Below, in pieces: positions 44,001 through 51,218 of a DNA stretch of 64,000 bases. The position numbers were made by a program, and so were the translations under genes. How positions within the stretch are numbered: the first letter of the stretch is position 1; each line of letters begins with the position of its first letter. Source of the DNA: Lentimicrobiaceae bacterium (GTDB taxonomy: Bacteria; Bacteroidota; Bacteroidia; Bacteroidales; F082); contig SUWV01000008.1 of assembly GCA_015061315.1 (NCBI GenBank), positions 1 through 64,000 on the forward strand, given 5' to 3'. Below the pieces are notes generated by a model that searched no databases, was not told the DNA's origin, and was given only the letters and a program-made list of their open reading frames with translations.

Positions 44001-45246
44001 CAATGACTTGAATAAGATTTTAGGACCTGCCCTGTCAATACGCGCTAATTTCAACTCAGAACTTACTGTATACGAAAAAGATGCTGCTGCAATAGAGTTC
44101 GTTGCTCCGAAGAAAGAAGCTACTTTGTTTACCGAAAACGAAACGATTTCAGTCTTGGTTAAGAATAAAGGCTCAGAAACTGCTGATATCCCAGTGCGTC
44201 TGACAGTCAATACTATAGATTTCGATACAGAAGTGACATTGAATCCATACGAAGAGAAAGTCGTCGATTTCGAGAATGTTAATATGAAAGAAGTCGGTGA
44301 ATATGTAGTTCTCGCACAGACTTTACTCGAAGGCGATGAGAATGAAGATAATAATGGAATTACAAAGACTTTCACTTCTGTGGAAGAAGCCAATCCGTAT
44401 ATCATGGATTTCGAGTCATGTTACGATTTCGACGCTGCTCCTGACGTTTTCAATCCTCGTTGGACGACAGTGGATCGCAACGGAAAACCAACAGATTACT
44501 TCTGGATGTTTGAACATCAATATCGTGGGGAAGGTGTCGGTTTCATCGCCTTTAATCCAGAATCAACGAAACCTGCTATGACAGAAGAACTTCTGCCTGG
44601 TTTCACACCTCATTCTGGGAAACGTTTCGGTGCTGCTTTCTGCGTAGGCTATGATGCAGAAGAAATGATAAGTGATGTTTGGTTGATGTCACCTAAATTG
44701 AAACTCGGAGACGAATCAAGCCTCGAACTTTATGTCAAGACTCGCATATTAGAAAGTGCAGAACAAGAACTTGAGAAATATCGCATCTTAATTTCAGATA
44801 CTAACAACGATTTTGACAGTTTTGTCGTACTTGGCGATGATGTTCGCGAAGCAGCCTTAGAATGGGAAAAAGTAGAATTCGATTTAGCGGATTATAACAA
44901 CAAAGAAGTTTATGTCGCAATACAATATATCGGTGAGAAATTTAAGAATGTATGCCTTATGGTTGACGACATCAAAGTAGATACAAAATTAACAGATAGA
45001 TTAGAAACTTTGTCGTCAAAAGACATTAATATTTTCCATAGTCAAAACACATTGACAGTCAAATCGGAAGTTAAAATAGATTGTATTGAGATTGTGAATA
45101 TTCACGGACAGATTGTGGAAAAGAAAACAAATCTTGGTAGTGGCGATATAAATATCTCGACAGAAAATTATGTGTCCGGAGTATATATTACAAAGGTATA
45201 TCGCGATAAGGCAAGCAGCAAGACTATGAAATTTGTCGTCAGATAA
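41080..45246 (+). CDS. Giant T9SS-sorted multidomain surface protein
   Basis: 1388-residue secreted protein; signal peptide to about 18 (AMGQ). After an N-terminal region comes a series of CARDB-like beta-sandwich modules (for example about 225-325, VNRG/IHNRG and VLVKNKGSETADIPV near 1030). Between them lie jelly-roll modules of the choice-of-anchor J / cleaved-adhesin type: about 340-485 with FYSRC and FIDELTIDV, and about 1105-1310 with YIMDFESC, WLMSPKLKL and LMVDDIKVD. The last 75 residues are a type IX sorting domain (NIFHSQNTLTVKSE...GVYITKVYRDKASSKTMKFVVR). No protease domain is visible, so an adhesin or binding role is most likely. A bidirectional terminator follows. Confidence 0.85.
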   Translation: MKKILFFLLSMCSMIAMGQISNFETTSKSKNNLSIEQLRGHSAMSYELMRYHANQPKLQVYKSKSEVPSDKAEVILEAHKVFGEFAQLGFQMLIDADADSYDNLFYEWSSAYYDTYDAFEYKIPENADPSETSTNIVFDDAVAIQIPAGTYDFMILCPFPGDGLIFTNGEYAKVNDFEFQGGNTYRFVIEYAENEYGFNVDMAFLYVDIDAAITNIIVPANSMDLTNSEEISVEIHNRGISAISNFNVSYQIDYDETFTETYSETIEAGEKATYTFATKADLSVEKQYIINAWVSLEDDMISSNDQKSTKCKHIGVSPLPFTYDFSDYGAEGIESDWIVEDVNEDDSYWQYNEWTEDVNGGMGAVSCSGSWAGDRTGNDNLISAPIQLPAGDVHLTFYSRCINGDDATELLDVRYGTTTNVDEMTIIGDYAINQNEWVKRIINFEVENEGVYYFAFHVKSVNGMNVFIDELTIDVGVMEVSPLLEIQQVVLPYSNCDLSDASLIGAKIKNTGTGPTSTFTMTYKVNDGVVVTEEFEEIIQPTESAVVYFNTTTDFSEVGEYVVEVTATASEETESTLTGTVNNYEPISNLPIMTDFVNKENYSEYWTETNEIAWFTDEWTGMFGTDQTGVENALITRCLYLENSVRIKLQYSKGGWETSRMYVTMGKSGDDISDFVKVYENENIEGDTEVEFVVNITEADNYNFAIVNESDEYCNLYLYTCTISELLQHDLRVEDVTYPAAPYTPQLQLTGEGEYFVTVTNRGTDEMTKVKAALYEGETLLGESDFNTNIASDKKEVITLKAKLPEKNIGDQINLTVKVTASEDDDYSEDNTFEIRTINVTEDVYATENIEVIETGTGNWGSQLFVGNIYTLTVSDILESVTIGLAHSSAEDIEMATKLIGLSIYAIEDELKLGQLVAHTEFERGFGGFTEITLDPMKLSPGMYYFEVQQLSTYNMGLAVDPYDLENSCYQRIDNDLNKILGPALSIRANFNSELTVYEKDAAAIEFVAPKKEATLFTENETISVLVKNKGSETADIPVRLTVNTIDFDTEVTLNPYEEKVVDFENVNMKEVGEYVVLAQTLLEGDENEDNNGITKTFTSVEEANPYIMDFESCYDFDAAPDVFNPRWTTVDRNGKPTDYFWMFEHQYRGEGVGFIAFNPESTKPAMTEELLPGFTPHSGKRFGAAFCVGYDAEEMISDVWLMSPKLKLGDESSLELYVKTRILESAEQELEKYRILISDTNNDFDSFVVLGDDVREAALEWEKVEFDLADYNNKEVYVAIQYIGEKFKNVCLMVDDIKVDTKLTDRLETLSSKDINIFHSQNTLTVKSEVKIDCIEIVNIHGQIVEKKTNLGSGDINISTENYVSGVYITKVYRDKASSKTMKFVVR

Positions 45247-45262
45247 ATGAGTAAAACATGAA

Positions 45263-45298
45263 AAAAGGCAGCTCCTAGATTTTTAAGAGCTGCCTTTT
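45263..45298. terminator. Bidirectional terminator between convergent T9SS genes
   Basis: AAAAGGCAGCTC pairs perfectly with GAGCTGCCTTTT around 12 nt; T runs on both strands. Confidence 0.9.
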
Positions 45299-45318
45299 AA
45301 TTTAATATTTCTTAAAAT

Positions 45319-47286
45319 TTATTTAGAAACCACAACTTTCTTGATTTCCATTTTATTGCCTAAAGAAAGGACTTTCACGAAATAAATACCGTCATTGTAT
45401 TTAGATGTGTTGATTTTAACATTATTGCCTCGCACTTCTAATTTCTCGACGCTTTGTCCTACAGCATTAAACACTTCGACGCTCACAATATTTTGACCTT
45501 CTATGAAGAAATAGTCTTGAGCAGGATTTGGACGTACGTTAATATTATCAACGGTTTCAATATCGCTTATTCCATCTTCTTTTTCACAAAGCAATTCATA
45601 TTCAAAAAACATAGGTTTCTTTTTGAATGTTGTATCTATCTCTGTATAATTCTTTTTGTATAATTCTTCGCCGTTAAAAAAGATAGCGAAAGCACATTCT
45701 TCGTCCCAATTGCCAGGATTCCATGTAAACTGGTAAGTATCAGGACAAAGATGAAGTACTGTTGTATCACCATTTAAATATGAAGGATTTTCATTTTCAA
45801 AAATGCCTCCGCCTTCCGAAAGTTTTACTTCATAAACGATTTCACTTTGACTTCCTACTACGCTGATATAAGCGTTGTCCCAGCCGTCGCCGAAATAGTC
45901 CCATTTTACAATTTCGAGTTCACATTTATCATTTTCTGCGCAAGGATAGATTGTAGGCAAAACTACGTTTGAAATATCTGAGATACATTCTCCATTATTG
46001 AAGTTTGCTCTCACCATGAATTGATATTCGCCTGGAACCATATCAGGGAAAGAGAATGATGTTTCAGTTATACCTTCTGCAAAAGGAGCTTCTGAGTAAG
46101 ATGTGTAAATATTATATGTCACATTTTCAGCATTTTCCGGAGCATCCCAACTAAGAACTAAATCATCATAATTAGGTTGTTCTATGGTATAGGTAAGATT
46201 TTTTGGAGCATCGCATGCTGCACCGTCAATTGTCAAGACAAAAGTACATTCCTCACCTTCTATGACACCAGCACCGATAAATGTCTTACCATCTTCAGTA
46301 ACATTGTTGATGCTATATATTGACCAATTTGCAGCGTCCAACACTCCATTCAATTCCAAATAAGTGTTAAAAAACATCAACTCGCCACCGACGTATGCGA
46401 AAGCATTTCTGAAAGTTGGAGCTCCGCCATCAGAATATCCGAATACTGTTCCGTTGTTTGTCACGCAAGTCGCTGAGATTTGATTTCCAGGTTCAAGAGT
46501 ATTTTCAAATTCTACCAACTTTTGATTTTTAATGTCATAAACGAAAGCATGATGGTTCAACAAGTAACCGCAAATATAATTTCCATTAGGGGATACGTTT
46601 AAGGCTTCACCGAAGAGATGAGGCATTCTATTGATTTTACCATCGACCCAATAACAAGGAGTCCATTCACCTTTGTCTTCATGAACAGCAAGTCCTGCAA
46701 TAATATTACCGTCAGTACTTATAGCATTAGGTCTTGTTCCTGGTGATTTCCCATTTTCGATTTTCTTATAACCGTTTTCTCTTGTCCACACGTAAGTCGT
46801 TGTGCTCCAATCAGGGAAAATCTGCATGACACCAACTTTCGTACCATCGTTTGTCATTGTCCAAGCTCCGTTATATTCAAAATCACCTTCAACAGTTGAG
46901 AACTCTGGCACATCAGGATTCATACCTAAAAACTCCCATTTCTTTGTCTCTGGCGACCATAATCCAGCTACATTAATACCTAAATCATTGGCATAATATC
47001 CAGCAATAGTACCTTCATCTGATATAGAAAAAGCATATCCTGAAACAGCCATAGAACCAGTAGCCTCCGACCAATAGTAGCTATCCACTGCACCAAAACC
47101 TTGAATGGCAACATGTTCCTTATTGTTTGAAATATCGTAAGGCCAATGATAAGTATCGAGAATCTTTATTAACTCATAGTTATCACCTCTCTCAACTCTT
47201 ACGTCAGGTGCAGATACTTGTGCCCTTAAATTAAGTCCACAAAGCAATAGTGCAGACAACAGCACTGATTGTAAAAATCTTTTCAT
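45319..47286 (-). CDS. Secreted T9SS-sorted repeat protein (paralogue of the gene at 27119)
   Basis: 655 residues with the same order as the gene at 27119: signal peptide to about 22 (LRAQ), propeller-like repeats to about 350 (YYWSEATGS, GLWSPETKKWEFLGMNPDVPEF, CYWVDGKINRMP), a fibronectin type III module (CDAPKNLTY...GEYQFMVRANF), a Cys-bounded module with DYFGDGWDNAYISV, and a type IX sorting domain (NVRPNPAQDYFFIEG onward). The two are clear paralogues by eye over the whole length, yet 16 kb apart in opposite orientation. This copy lacks the NETT repeat insert. Function unknown. Promoter box TACCTTTG on the minus strand at 47380-47387. Confidence 0.88.
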   Translation of the reverse strand: MKRFLQSVLLSALLLCGLNLRAQVSAPDVRVERGDNYELIKILDTYHWPYDISNNKEHVAIQGFGAVDSYYWSEATGSMAVSGYAFSISDEGTIAGYYANDLGINVAGLWSPETKKWEFLGMNPDVPEFSTVEGDFEYNGAWTMTNDGTKVGVMQIFPDWSTTTYVWTRENGYKKIENGKSPGTRPNAISTDGNIIAGLAVHEDKGEWTPCYWVDGKINRMPHLFGEALNVSPNGNYICGYLLNHHAFVYDIKNQKLVEFENTLEPGNQISATCVTNNGTVFGYSDGGAPTFRNAFAYVGGELMFFNTYLELNGVLDAANWSIYSINNVTEDGKTFIGAGVIEGEECTFVLTIDGAACDAPKNLTYTIEQPNYDDLVLSWDAPENAENVTYNIYTSYSEAPFAEGITETSFSFPDMVPGEYQFMVRANFNNGECISDISNVVLPTIYPCAENDKCELEIVKWDYFGDGWDNAYISVVGSQSEIVYEVKLSEGGGIFENENPSYLNGDTTVLHLCPDTYQFTWNPGNWDEECAFAIFFNGEELYKKNYTEIDTTFKKKPMFFEYELLCEKEDGISDIETVDNINVRPNPAQDYFFIEGQNIVSVEVFNAVGQSVEKLEVRGNNVKINTSKYNDGIYFVKVLSLGNKMEIKKVVVSK

Positions 47287-47379
47287 AATAAATAATTGAA
47301 TGTTAAAAAATAAATTCTATGGTTTTATAAACCACTTTTCTGCTCGTTTTCAGATTATTATCAAACCTGAATGACATGG

Positions 47380-47387
47380 CAAAGGTA
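47380..47387 (-). promoter_or_regulatory. -7 promoter box for the T9SS paralogue
   Basis: TACCTTTG on the minus strand, exact consensus, about 94 bp before the ATG at 47286. Confidence 0.5.
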
Positions 47388-47470
47388 ATATTATTTTTAA
47401 AAAAAACAAGTTATTTCTTCAAATATTTATCACAAAAACTATTATAATTATTTTTAACATTCCACTGTCA

Positions 47471-48046
47471 CTACATATTCTTTTCTACGAACTGCCAGTT
47501 TATAACTTTCCAGAAATCATCAAGATAAGCCAATCGAAGATTTTGTTGGTCTAAATAATAGGCATGTTCCCACACATCACAAGTAAGTAATGGCTTTAAG
47601 TTTTCATGAGTGAGAGGCGTTTCGGCATTACTCGTTTGCATAAGCGACAGTTGCCCCTTTTCGTCACGAACCAGCCAGAGCCAGCCAGAGCCGAATAAAG
47701 TAGCAGCCTGCTTGATGAATAGGTGCCTAAAATTTTCAAAACTGCCAAAATCACGTTCGATAGCAGTGAGAAGCATAGTCTGAGGCATGTTATTAATAAT
47801 AGGTGTCATGCAATGCCAATAAAAGTTATGATTCCAAACCTGTGCAGCATTGTTGAAAATAGAGCCCTCGCTGTTTTTAATTATTTCTTCAAGACTCATA
47901 TTTTCATAATGAGAACCCTCAATCAGGTTATTCAAGTTTTTGACATATCCTGCATGATGCTGACCATAATGAAAGTCGATGGTCTTCTGAGAGATATACG
48001 GTTCAAGAGCATCTCTCTTGTAAGGTAATTGTGGTAATTCTATCAT
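47471..48046 (-). CDS. sodB: Superoxide dismutase, Fe/Mn family
   Basis: Cytoplasmic dismutation of superoxide; 191 residues from the ATG at 48044-48046 (MIELPQLPYKRDAL). All four metal ligands are present: His26, His73, Asp157 and His161 (DVWEHAYY). Gln69 in NAAQVWNH is at the position typical of iron or cambialistic enzymes, so iron is likely but exchange with Mn is possible. A frame nine residues longer was not chosen because it lacks the canonical start. Its presence in an otherwise anaerobe-like gene set indicates exposure to transient oxygen. Confidence 0.95.
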   Translation of the reverse strand: MIELPQLPYKRDALEPYISQKTIDFHYGQHHAGYVKNLNNLIEGSHYENMSLEEIIKNSEGSIFNNAAQVWNHNFYWHCMTPIINNMPQTMLLTAIERDFGSFENFRHLFIKQAATLFGSGWLWLVRDEKGQLSLMQTSNAETPLTHENLKPLLTCDVWEHAYYLDQQNLRLAYLDDFWKVINWQFVEKNM

Positions 48047-48127
48047 AATAATTGTTGTTTTTTCATGGAACAAGAAAAATATATCTATTGTTCAAAAAAA
48101 GTCGTTTTTTCTACCGACAAAAAATAA

Positions 48128-48135
48128 TATCTTTG
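48128..48135 (+). promoter_or_regulatory. -7 promoter box almost touching the sfp-like start codon
   Basis: TATCTTTG ends only 4 nt before the ATG at 48140. Bacteroidota transcription starts about 5-8 nt after this box, so the mRNA would be leaderless or nearly so. Confidence 0.55.
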
Positions 48136-48139
48136 CAAT

Positions 48140-48706
48140 ATGAAGATTTATCTTATCAACGGCATTGACGCTTTCGACGATAGTTTCATCGATGAATGTT
48201 CAACTTTTTTCCCTCAATGGAGAAAAGATAAAATGTTGAATTACAAGTTTCTAAAAGGAAGATTACAAAATGCTTTGGCGTACCTATTATTAATATATGC
48301 TCTTCGCGAGGAAGGTGTTTTCGTTGATATGCCTGAGTTTTATTATGGAGAACATAACAAACCTTATTTGAAAAACTATCCAGGCTGGCATTTCAACTTC
48401 AGTCATTGCAAGAACGCCGTTTGTTGTGTCTTGTCACGCGAAGAAGTTGGGATTGACATTGAAGAAATTGGTAATTACAAAGAACATTTAGCTGAATATA
48501 TAAGCAATGAGGAAGAGTTAGAGTTTCTACATAACAGTGAAAATCAAGCTGATGAGTTTTATAAATTATGGACAAGGAAGGAAGCTGTTTTTAAGATGAT
48601 AGGGAGCGGTATTACCAAAGACATTAAAAATGTATTGAAAAAAGAAGTTTCTGTAATATCTTATAAAATAGGTGAAATATGGATGTCAGTAGCGACAGGT
48701 AAATAA
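48140..48706 (+). CDS. 4'-phosphopantetheinyl transferase (Sfp/AcpT type)
   Basis: Transfers phosphopantetheine from CoA to a serine of acyl or peptidyl carrier proteins; 188 residues. It has the family motifs FNFSHCKNAVCCVL, GIDIE (Mg-binding Asp and Glu) and FYKLWTRKEAVFKMIGSG. No carrier-protein gene is nearby, so the target is unknown. The promoter box is so close to the ATG that translation is probably leaderless. The next gene, ssb, has its own promoter. Confidence 0.88.
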   Translation: MKIYLINGIDAFDDSFIDECSTFFPQWRKDKMLNYKFLKGRLQNALAYLLLIYALREEGVFVDMPEFYYGEHNKPYLKNYPGWHFNFSHCKNAVCCVLSREEVGIDIEEIGNYKEHLAEYISNEEELEFLHNSENQADEFYKLWTRKEAVFKMIGSGITKDIKNVLKKEVSVISYKIGEIWMSVATGK

Positions 48707-48857
48707 ATTATTGGCAATCAGATACATTACAAAATATGTTAAAATTTAATAAGATTTACATTTAGAAACATACACTCATATACCACAGATTTTTAAGCCA
48801 TTATAAAAAAATTAAAAATTATCCGTTTTTCATACGACTAATCTTTAGCACCCATTA

Positions 48858-48865
48858 TATCTTTG
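48858..48865 (+). promoter_or_regulatory. -7 promoter box for ssb
   Basis: TATCTTTG, exact consensus, 28 bp before the ATG at 48894. Confidence 0.65.
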
Positions 48866-48893
48866 CAATGTAAAAACTAACAAATCAGAAGAT

Positions 48894-49241
48894 ATGGGAA
48901 CTTTAGAAAATTCAGTACAGTTGATAGGACGTCCAGGAATGGATCCTGAAGTAAAAAATGTAGGTGATCGTAAGAGTGTAAGATTTAGCATTGCAACAAA
49001 TGATTATTCTTACAACGACAATCATGAAATTGAGAAGAGCACCTCATGGCATAATATAGTAGCGTGGGGAAAGATTGCAGAGCAAGCCGAGAAATATATC
49101 AAAAAAGGCAAGCGAATAGCTCTTGAAGGACGACTCAAGACAAGGGTCTATGAGAAAGATGGTAAAAAGAATTATTTTACCGAGATAACTATGAATGAGT
49201 TCTTATTGATTGATAGGTCAAGCAACGATGATCAAACGTAA
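48894..49241 (+). CDS. ssb: Single-stranded DNA-binding protein
   Basis: Oligonucleotide/oligosaccharide-binding fold protein that coats single-stranded DNA, 115 residues. It begins MGTLENSVQLIGRPGMDPEVK and contains STSWHNIVAWGKIAEQAEKYIKKGKRIALEGRL, both diagnostic. It stops after RSSNDDQT without the glycine-rich linker and acidic DDDxPF tip used to recruit partners, so it is a short-form SSB, common as a second copy in Bacteroidota. It could be a housekeeping or a recombination-specific paralogue. Confidence 0.92.
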   Translation: MGTLENSVQLIGRPGMDPEVKNVGDRKSVRFSIATNDYSYNDNHEIEKSTSWHNIVAWGKIAEQAEKYIKKGKRIALEGRLKTRVYEKDGKKNYFTEITMNEFLLIDRSSNDDQT

Positions 49242-49264
49242 GAATGTTAATAATATTTATTTTG

Positions 49265-49370
49265 CATAACTCTCTAATGTAGTAGGTGTTCATAAATTTT
49301 AGTTTTTGGTTCCGGTATGATGCCTCTTGATTGTAGTTACTTTGAATAATTATTTTCAAAGAGGCATCCT
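49265..49370 (+). ncRNA. Candidate small RNA 2 (shares 24-nt box with small RNA 1)
   Basis: In the 178-bp gap between ssb and the dehydrogenase. A box at 49289-49312 matches 9951-9974 at 23 of 24 positions. It is followed by a nested hairpin: GATGCCTCTT/AAGAGGCATC (49319-49368) with an inner CTTTGAA/TTCAAAG. A weak promoter-like TTATTTTG ends near 49264. Unlike locus 1 the hairpin lacks a long T run. The dehydrogenase has its own promoter after the hairpin, so this segment is a separate transcript or the 3' end of ssb. Confidence 0.5.
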
Positions 49371-49388
49371 TACCAATGTAAAAAAGAC

Positions 49389-49396
49389 TACCTTTG
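49389..49396 (+). promoter_or_regulatory. -7 promoter box for the hydroxyacid dehydrogenase
   Basis: TACCTTTG, exact consensus, 23 bp before the ATG at 49420. It also shows that a frame reaching back to 49327 is not the real start. Confidence 0.6.
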
Positions 49397-49419
49397 TAGG
49401 TCAAAAGAGACTTACTGTT

Positions 49420-50337
49420 ATGAAGATAGTATTTTTAGAACCATTAGGACTTCCTATTGAGAAGATTGAAAAAGAATGTGATAATCTAAAGAAACAAGGA
49501 CATGATGTAGTGATATACAAAGACAGATGTCCTGAGAAAAACATTGAAAGAGCTGCAGATGCCGACATTGTCATTGAGAGCAATATGCCATTACGCAAAG
49601 ATTTCTTTGACGCATGTCCTAATCTCAAGATGCTGTCGATAGCATTTACCGGCTTAGATCATATTGACTTGAAAGAATGTGAAAGGAGGGGAATAATAGT
49701 TAATAATGCAGCAGGATATTCTACTGAAGCCGTAGCTGAAGAAGTTGTATGTATGATGATAGGAATGTATCGTCATATCATAGAAAACGATAGAATAACG
49801 AGAAGTCGAGAAGGCTATGCATTATCACCAGGAAGAGAAATTAAGGATAAGACCGTTGGTATTGTTGGATTAGGTGCAATAGGCATAAGAACAGCTCATC
49901 TGCTACAAGCATTTGGCTGCAAGGTAATAGCATGGAACAGAACGAAGAAAGACGTTGAAGGCGTGACATTAGTCGACAAAGAGACTTTATTTAACGAATC
50001 AGACATAGTGACATTACATATAGCTCTTAATGATGAGACACGAAATTTTGTCTCTGCTAAAGAATTGAATCTGATGAAAGATACTGCTATCATCATCAAT
50101 GCGGCAAGAGGTCCGGTAATCAACAGCAGCGACTTAGCAGAAGCCTTGAACAAAGAAAAGATTGCTGGAGCAGCATTAGACGTTTACGACACAGAACATC
50201 CACTCAGCGAAGATAATCCTTTGTTATCTGCAAAAAACACTATGCTTCTGCCACATATCGGATTTGCAACAGAAGAAGCTTTCGTGTTGAGATTAGGCAT
50301 AGTGGTGAAAAATGTGGAAAAATATTTGTCACGTTAA
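49420..50337 (+). CDS. D-isomer 2-hydroxyacid dehydrogenase family protein
   Basis: NAD-dependent oxidoreductase of 305 residues. Rossmann loop VGIVGLGAIGIRTAHLLQAFGC (about 147-168). The catalytic Arg is in NAARGPV, the Glu in DVYDTEHPL and the His in LLPHIGFAT. The N-terminal substrate domain has NNAAGYSTEAVAEEVVCMMI. The family includes phosphoglycerate, glycerate and lactate dehydrogenases. Without the C-terminal ACT domain of SerA, this is more like a hydroxypyruvate or D-lactate type. The start at MKIVFLEPLGLP is chosen, just after a promoter box. Confidence 0.9.
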   Translation: MKIVFLEPLGLPIEKIEKECDNLKKQGHDVVIYKDRCPEKNIERAADADIVIESNMPLRKDFFDACPNLKMLSIAFTGLDHIDLKECERRGIIVNNAAGYSTEAVAEEVVCMMIGMYRHIIENDRITRSREGYALSPGREIKDKTVGIVGLGAIGIRTAHLLQAFGCKVIAWNRTKKDVEGVTLVDKETLFNESDIVTLHIALNDETRNFVSAKELNLMKDTAIIINAARGPVINSSDLAEALNKEKIAGAALDVYDTEHPLSEDNPLLSAKNTMLLPHIGFATEEAFVLRLGIVVKNVEKYLSR

Positions 50338-50373
50338 AAGATATTTTCGCGTCAGACAAGGTTAAAAAAATGT

Positions 50374-50381
50374 TATTTTTG
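50374..50381 (+). promoter_or_regulatory. Possible promoter box upstream of outer-membrane protein gene
   Basis: TATTTTTG, consensus match, but about 195 bp before the ATG at 50576; a long leader rich in repeats would result. Confidence 0.35.
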
Positions 50382-50394
50382 CCGACTCTTGAAA

Positions 50395-50512
50395 ATTTAT
50401 CCGATAACAGACACGTTAGGATGTCTGATGTCTAATGTCTAAAGACTAATGACAAAAGGCTAAAGGCTAATGACAAAAGGCTGAAAGCTAAAGGCTCATG
50501 TCTAATAAAGAG
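50395..50512. repeat. AAGGCTAAAGGCTAATGAC-type tandem repeat
   Basis: Small inverted repeat CAGACA...TGTCTG followed by many degenerate 8-11-bp units around TAAAGGCTAATGACAAAAGG. It fills the gap between the dehydrogenase and the outer-membrane protein gene; no gene is seen. Confidence 0.75.
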
Positions 50513-50575
50513 GAGAGACTTATAGACAGAGGTTAAGATTGAAGTGATATAACTGACAACAAATATTAGTATTCT

Positions 50576-51166
50576 ATGAAAAAGAAATTATGTCTCATGA
50601 TGTTATTGTGCTTTGTGGCAATTAACTTGACACATGCCAAGCAGCCTGTTCCATATCTTCAAAAAGATTATAGGAATTCGCTCAAGATAACATTCCTATC
50701 ATGGATCAGTGGCAGCACGAAACTCTCTTATGAGAGAGCTTTTCCCAACAGGCATCAAAGCGGAGAGTTGTGCGCAAGCCTCATTGGTGCAGGTCACGAC
50801 AAATACCAAAACAATCCTAAGGGATACACCATGCGTTATGGGCATAAGTTCTTCCTCAACGGAAATCAAAAAAAATCGTTGATGGGATTTTATCTAAGAC
50901 CAGAAGTCGTTTATTCGCATTACACTTACGACCGCAAGGTAGATGGAGCGAGAACCTTATCAGATGAAACAGCCTTGCTTGGAACCTTTGGGTATCAGTA
51001 TGTCCACAAACGATTTTTAGCAGACTTCTGGGTTGGAGGCGGCTATGCCTTCGGCACTCCAGCGGAGACATACTACCATCACGGCTTTGAATTATGGCAT
51101 TACTTCAGCAGTGAGAATACTAATATAGCACTCAGCTTCAGCATACGTCTCGGATATTGTTTCTGA
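50576..51166 (+). CDS. Small outer-membrane beta-barrel-like protein
   Basis: 196 residues, signal peptide to about 21 (THAK). The rest is a run of alternating polar and hydrophobic strands (LKITFLSWISGSTKLSYERAF, GFYLRPEVVYSHYTY, FLADFWVGGGYAFGTP, NIALSFSIRLGYCF) with girdle aromatics and a C-terminal aromatic, suggesting an eight-strand barrel. The opening YRNSLKITFLSWISGSTKLSYERA is like the DUF3575-type barrels of Bacteroidota. Function unknown. It lies 52 nt upstream of dnaG in the same direction. Confidence 0.65.
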   Translation: MKKKLCLMMLLCFVAINLTHAKQPVPYLQKDYRNSLKITFLSWISGSTKLSYERAFPNRHQSGELCASLIGAGHDKYQNNPKGYTMRYGHKFFLNGNQKKSLMGFYLRPEVVYSHYTYDRKVDGARTLSDETALLGTFGYQYVHKRFLADFWVGGGYAFGTPAETYYHHGFELWHYFSSENTNIALSFSIRLGYCF

Positions 51167-51218
51167 TAATAAATTACATTAATATCGTAAATTACAACAA
51201 TATATAATTGACTCTACA

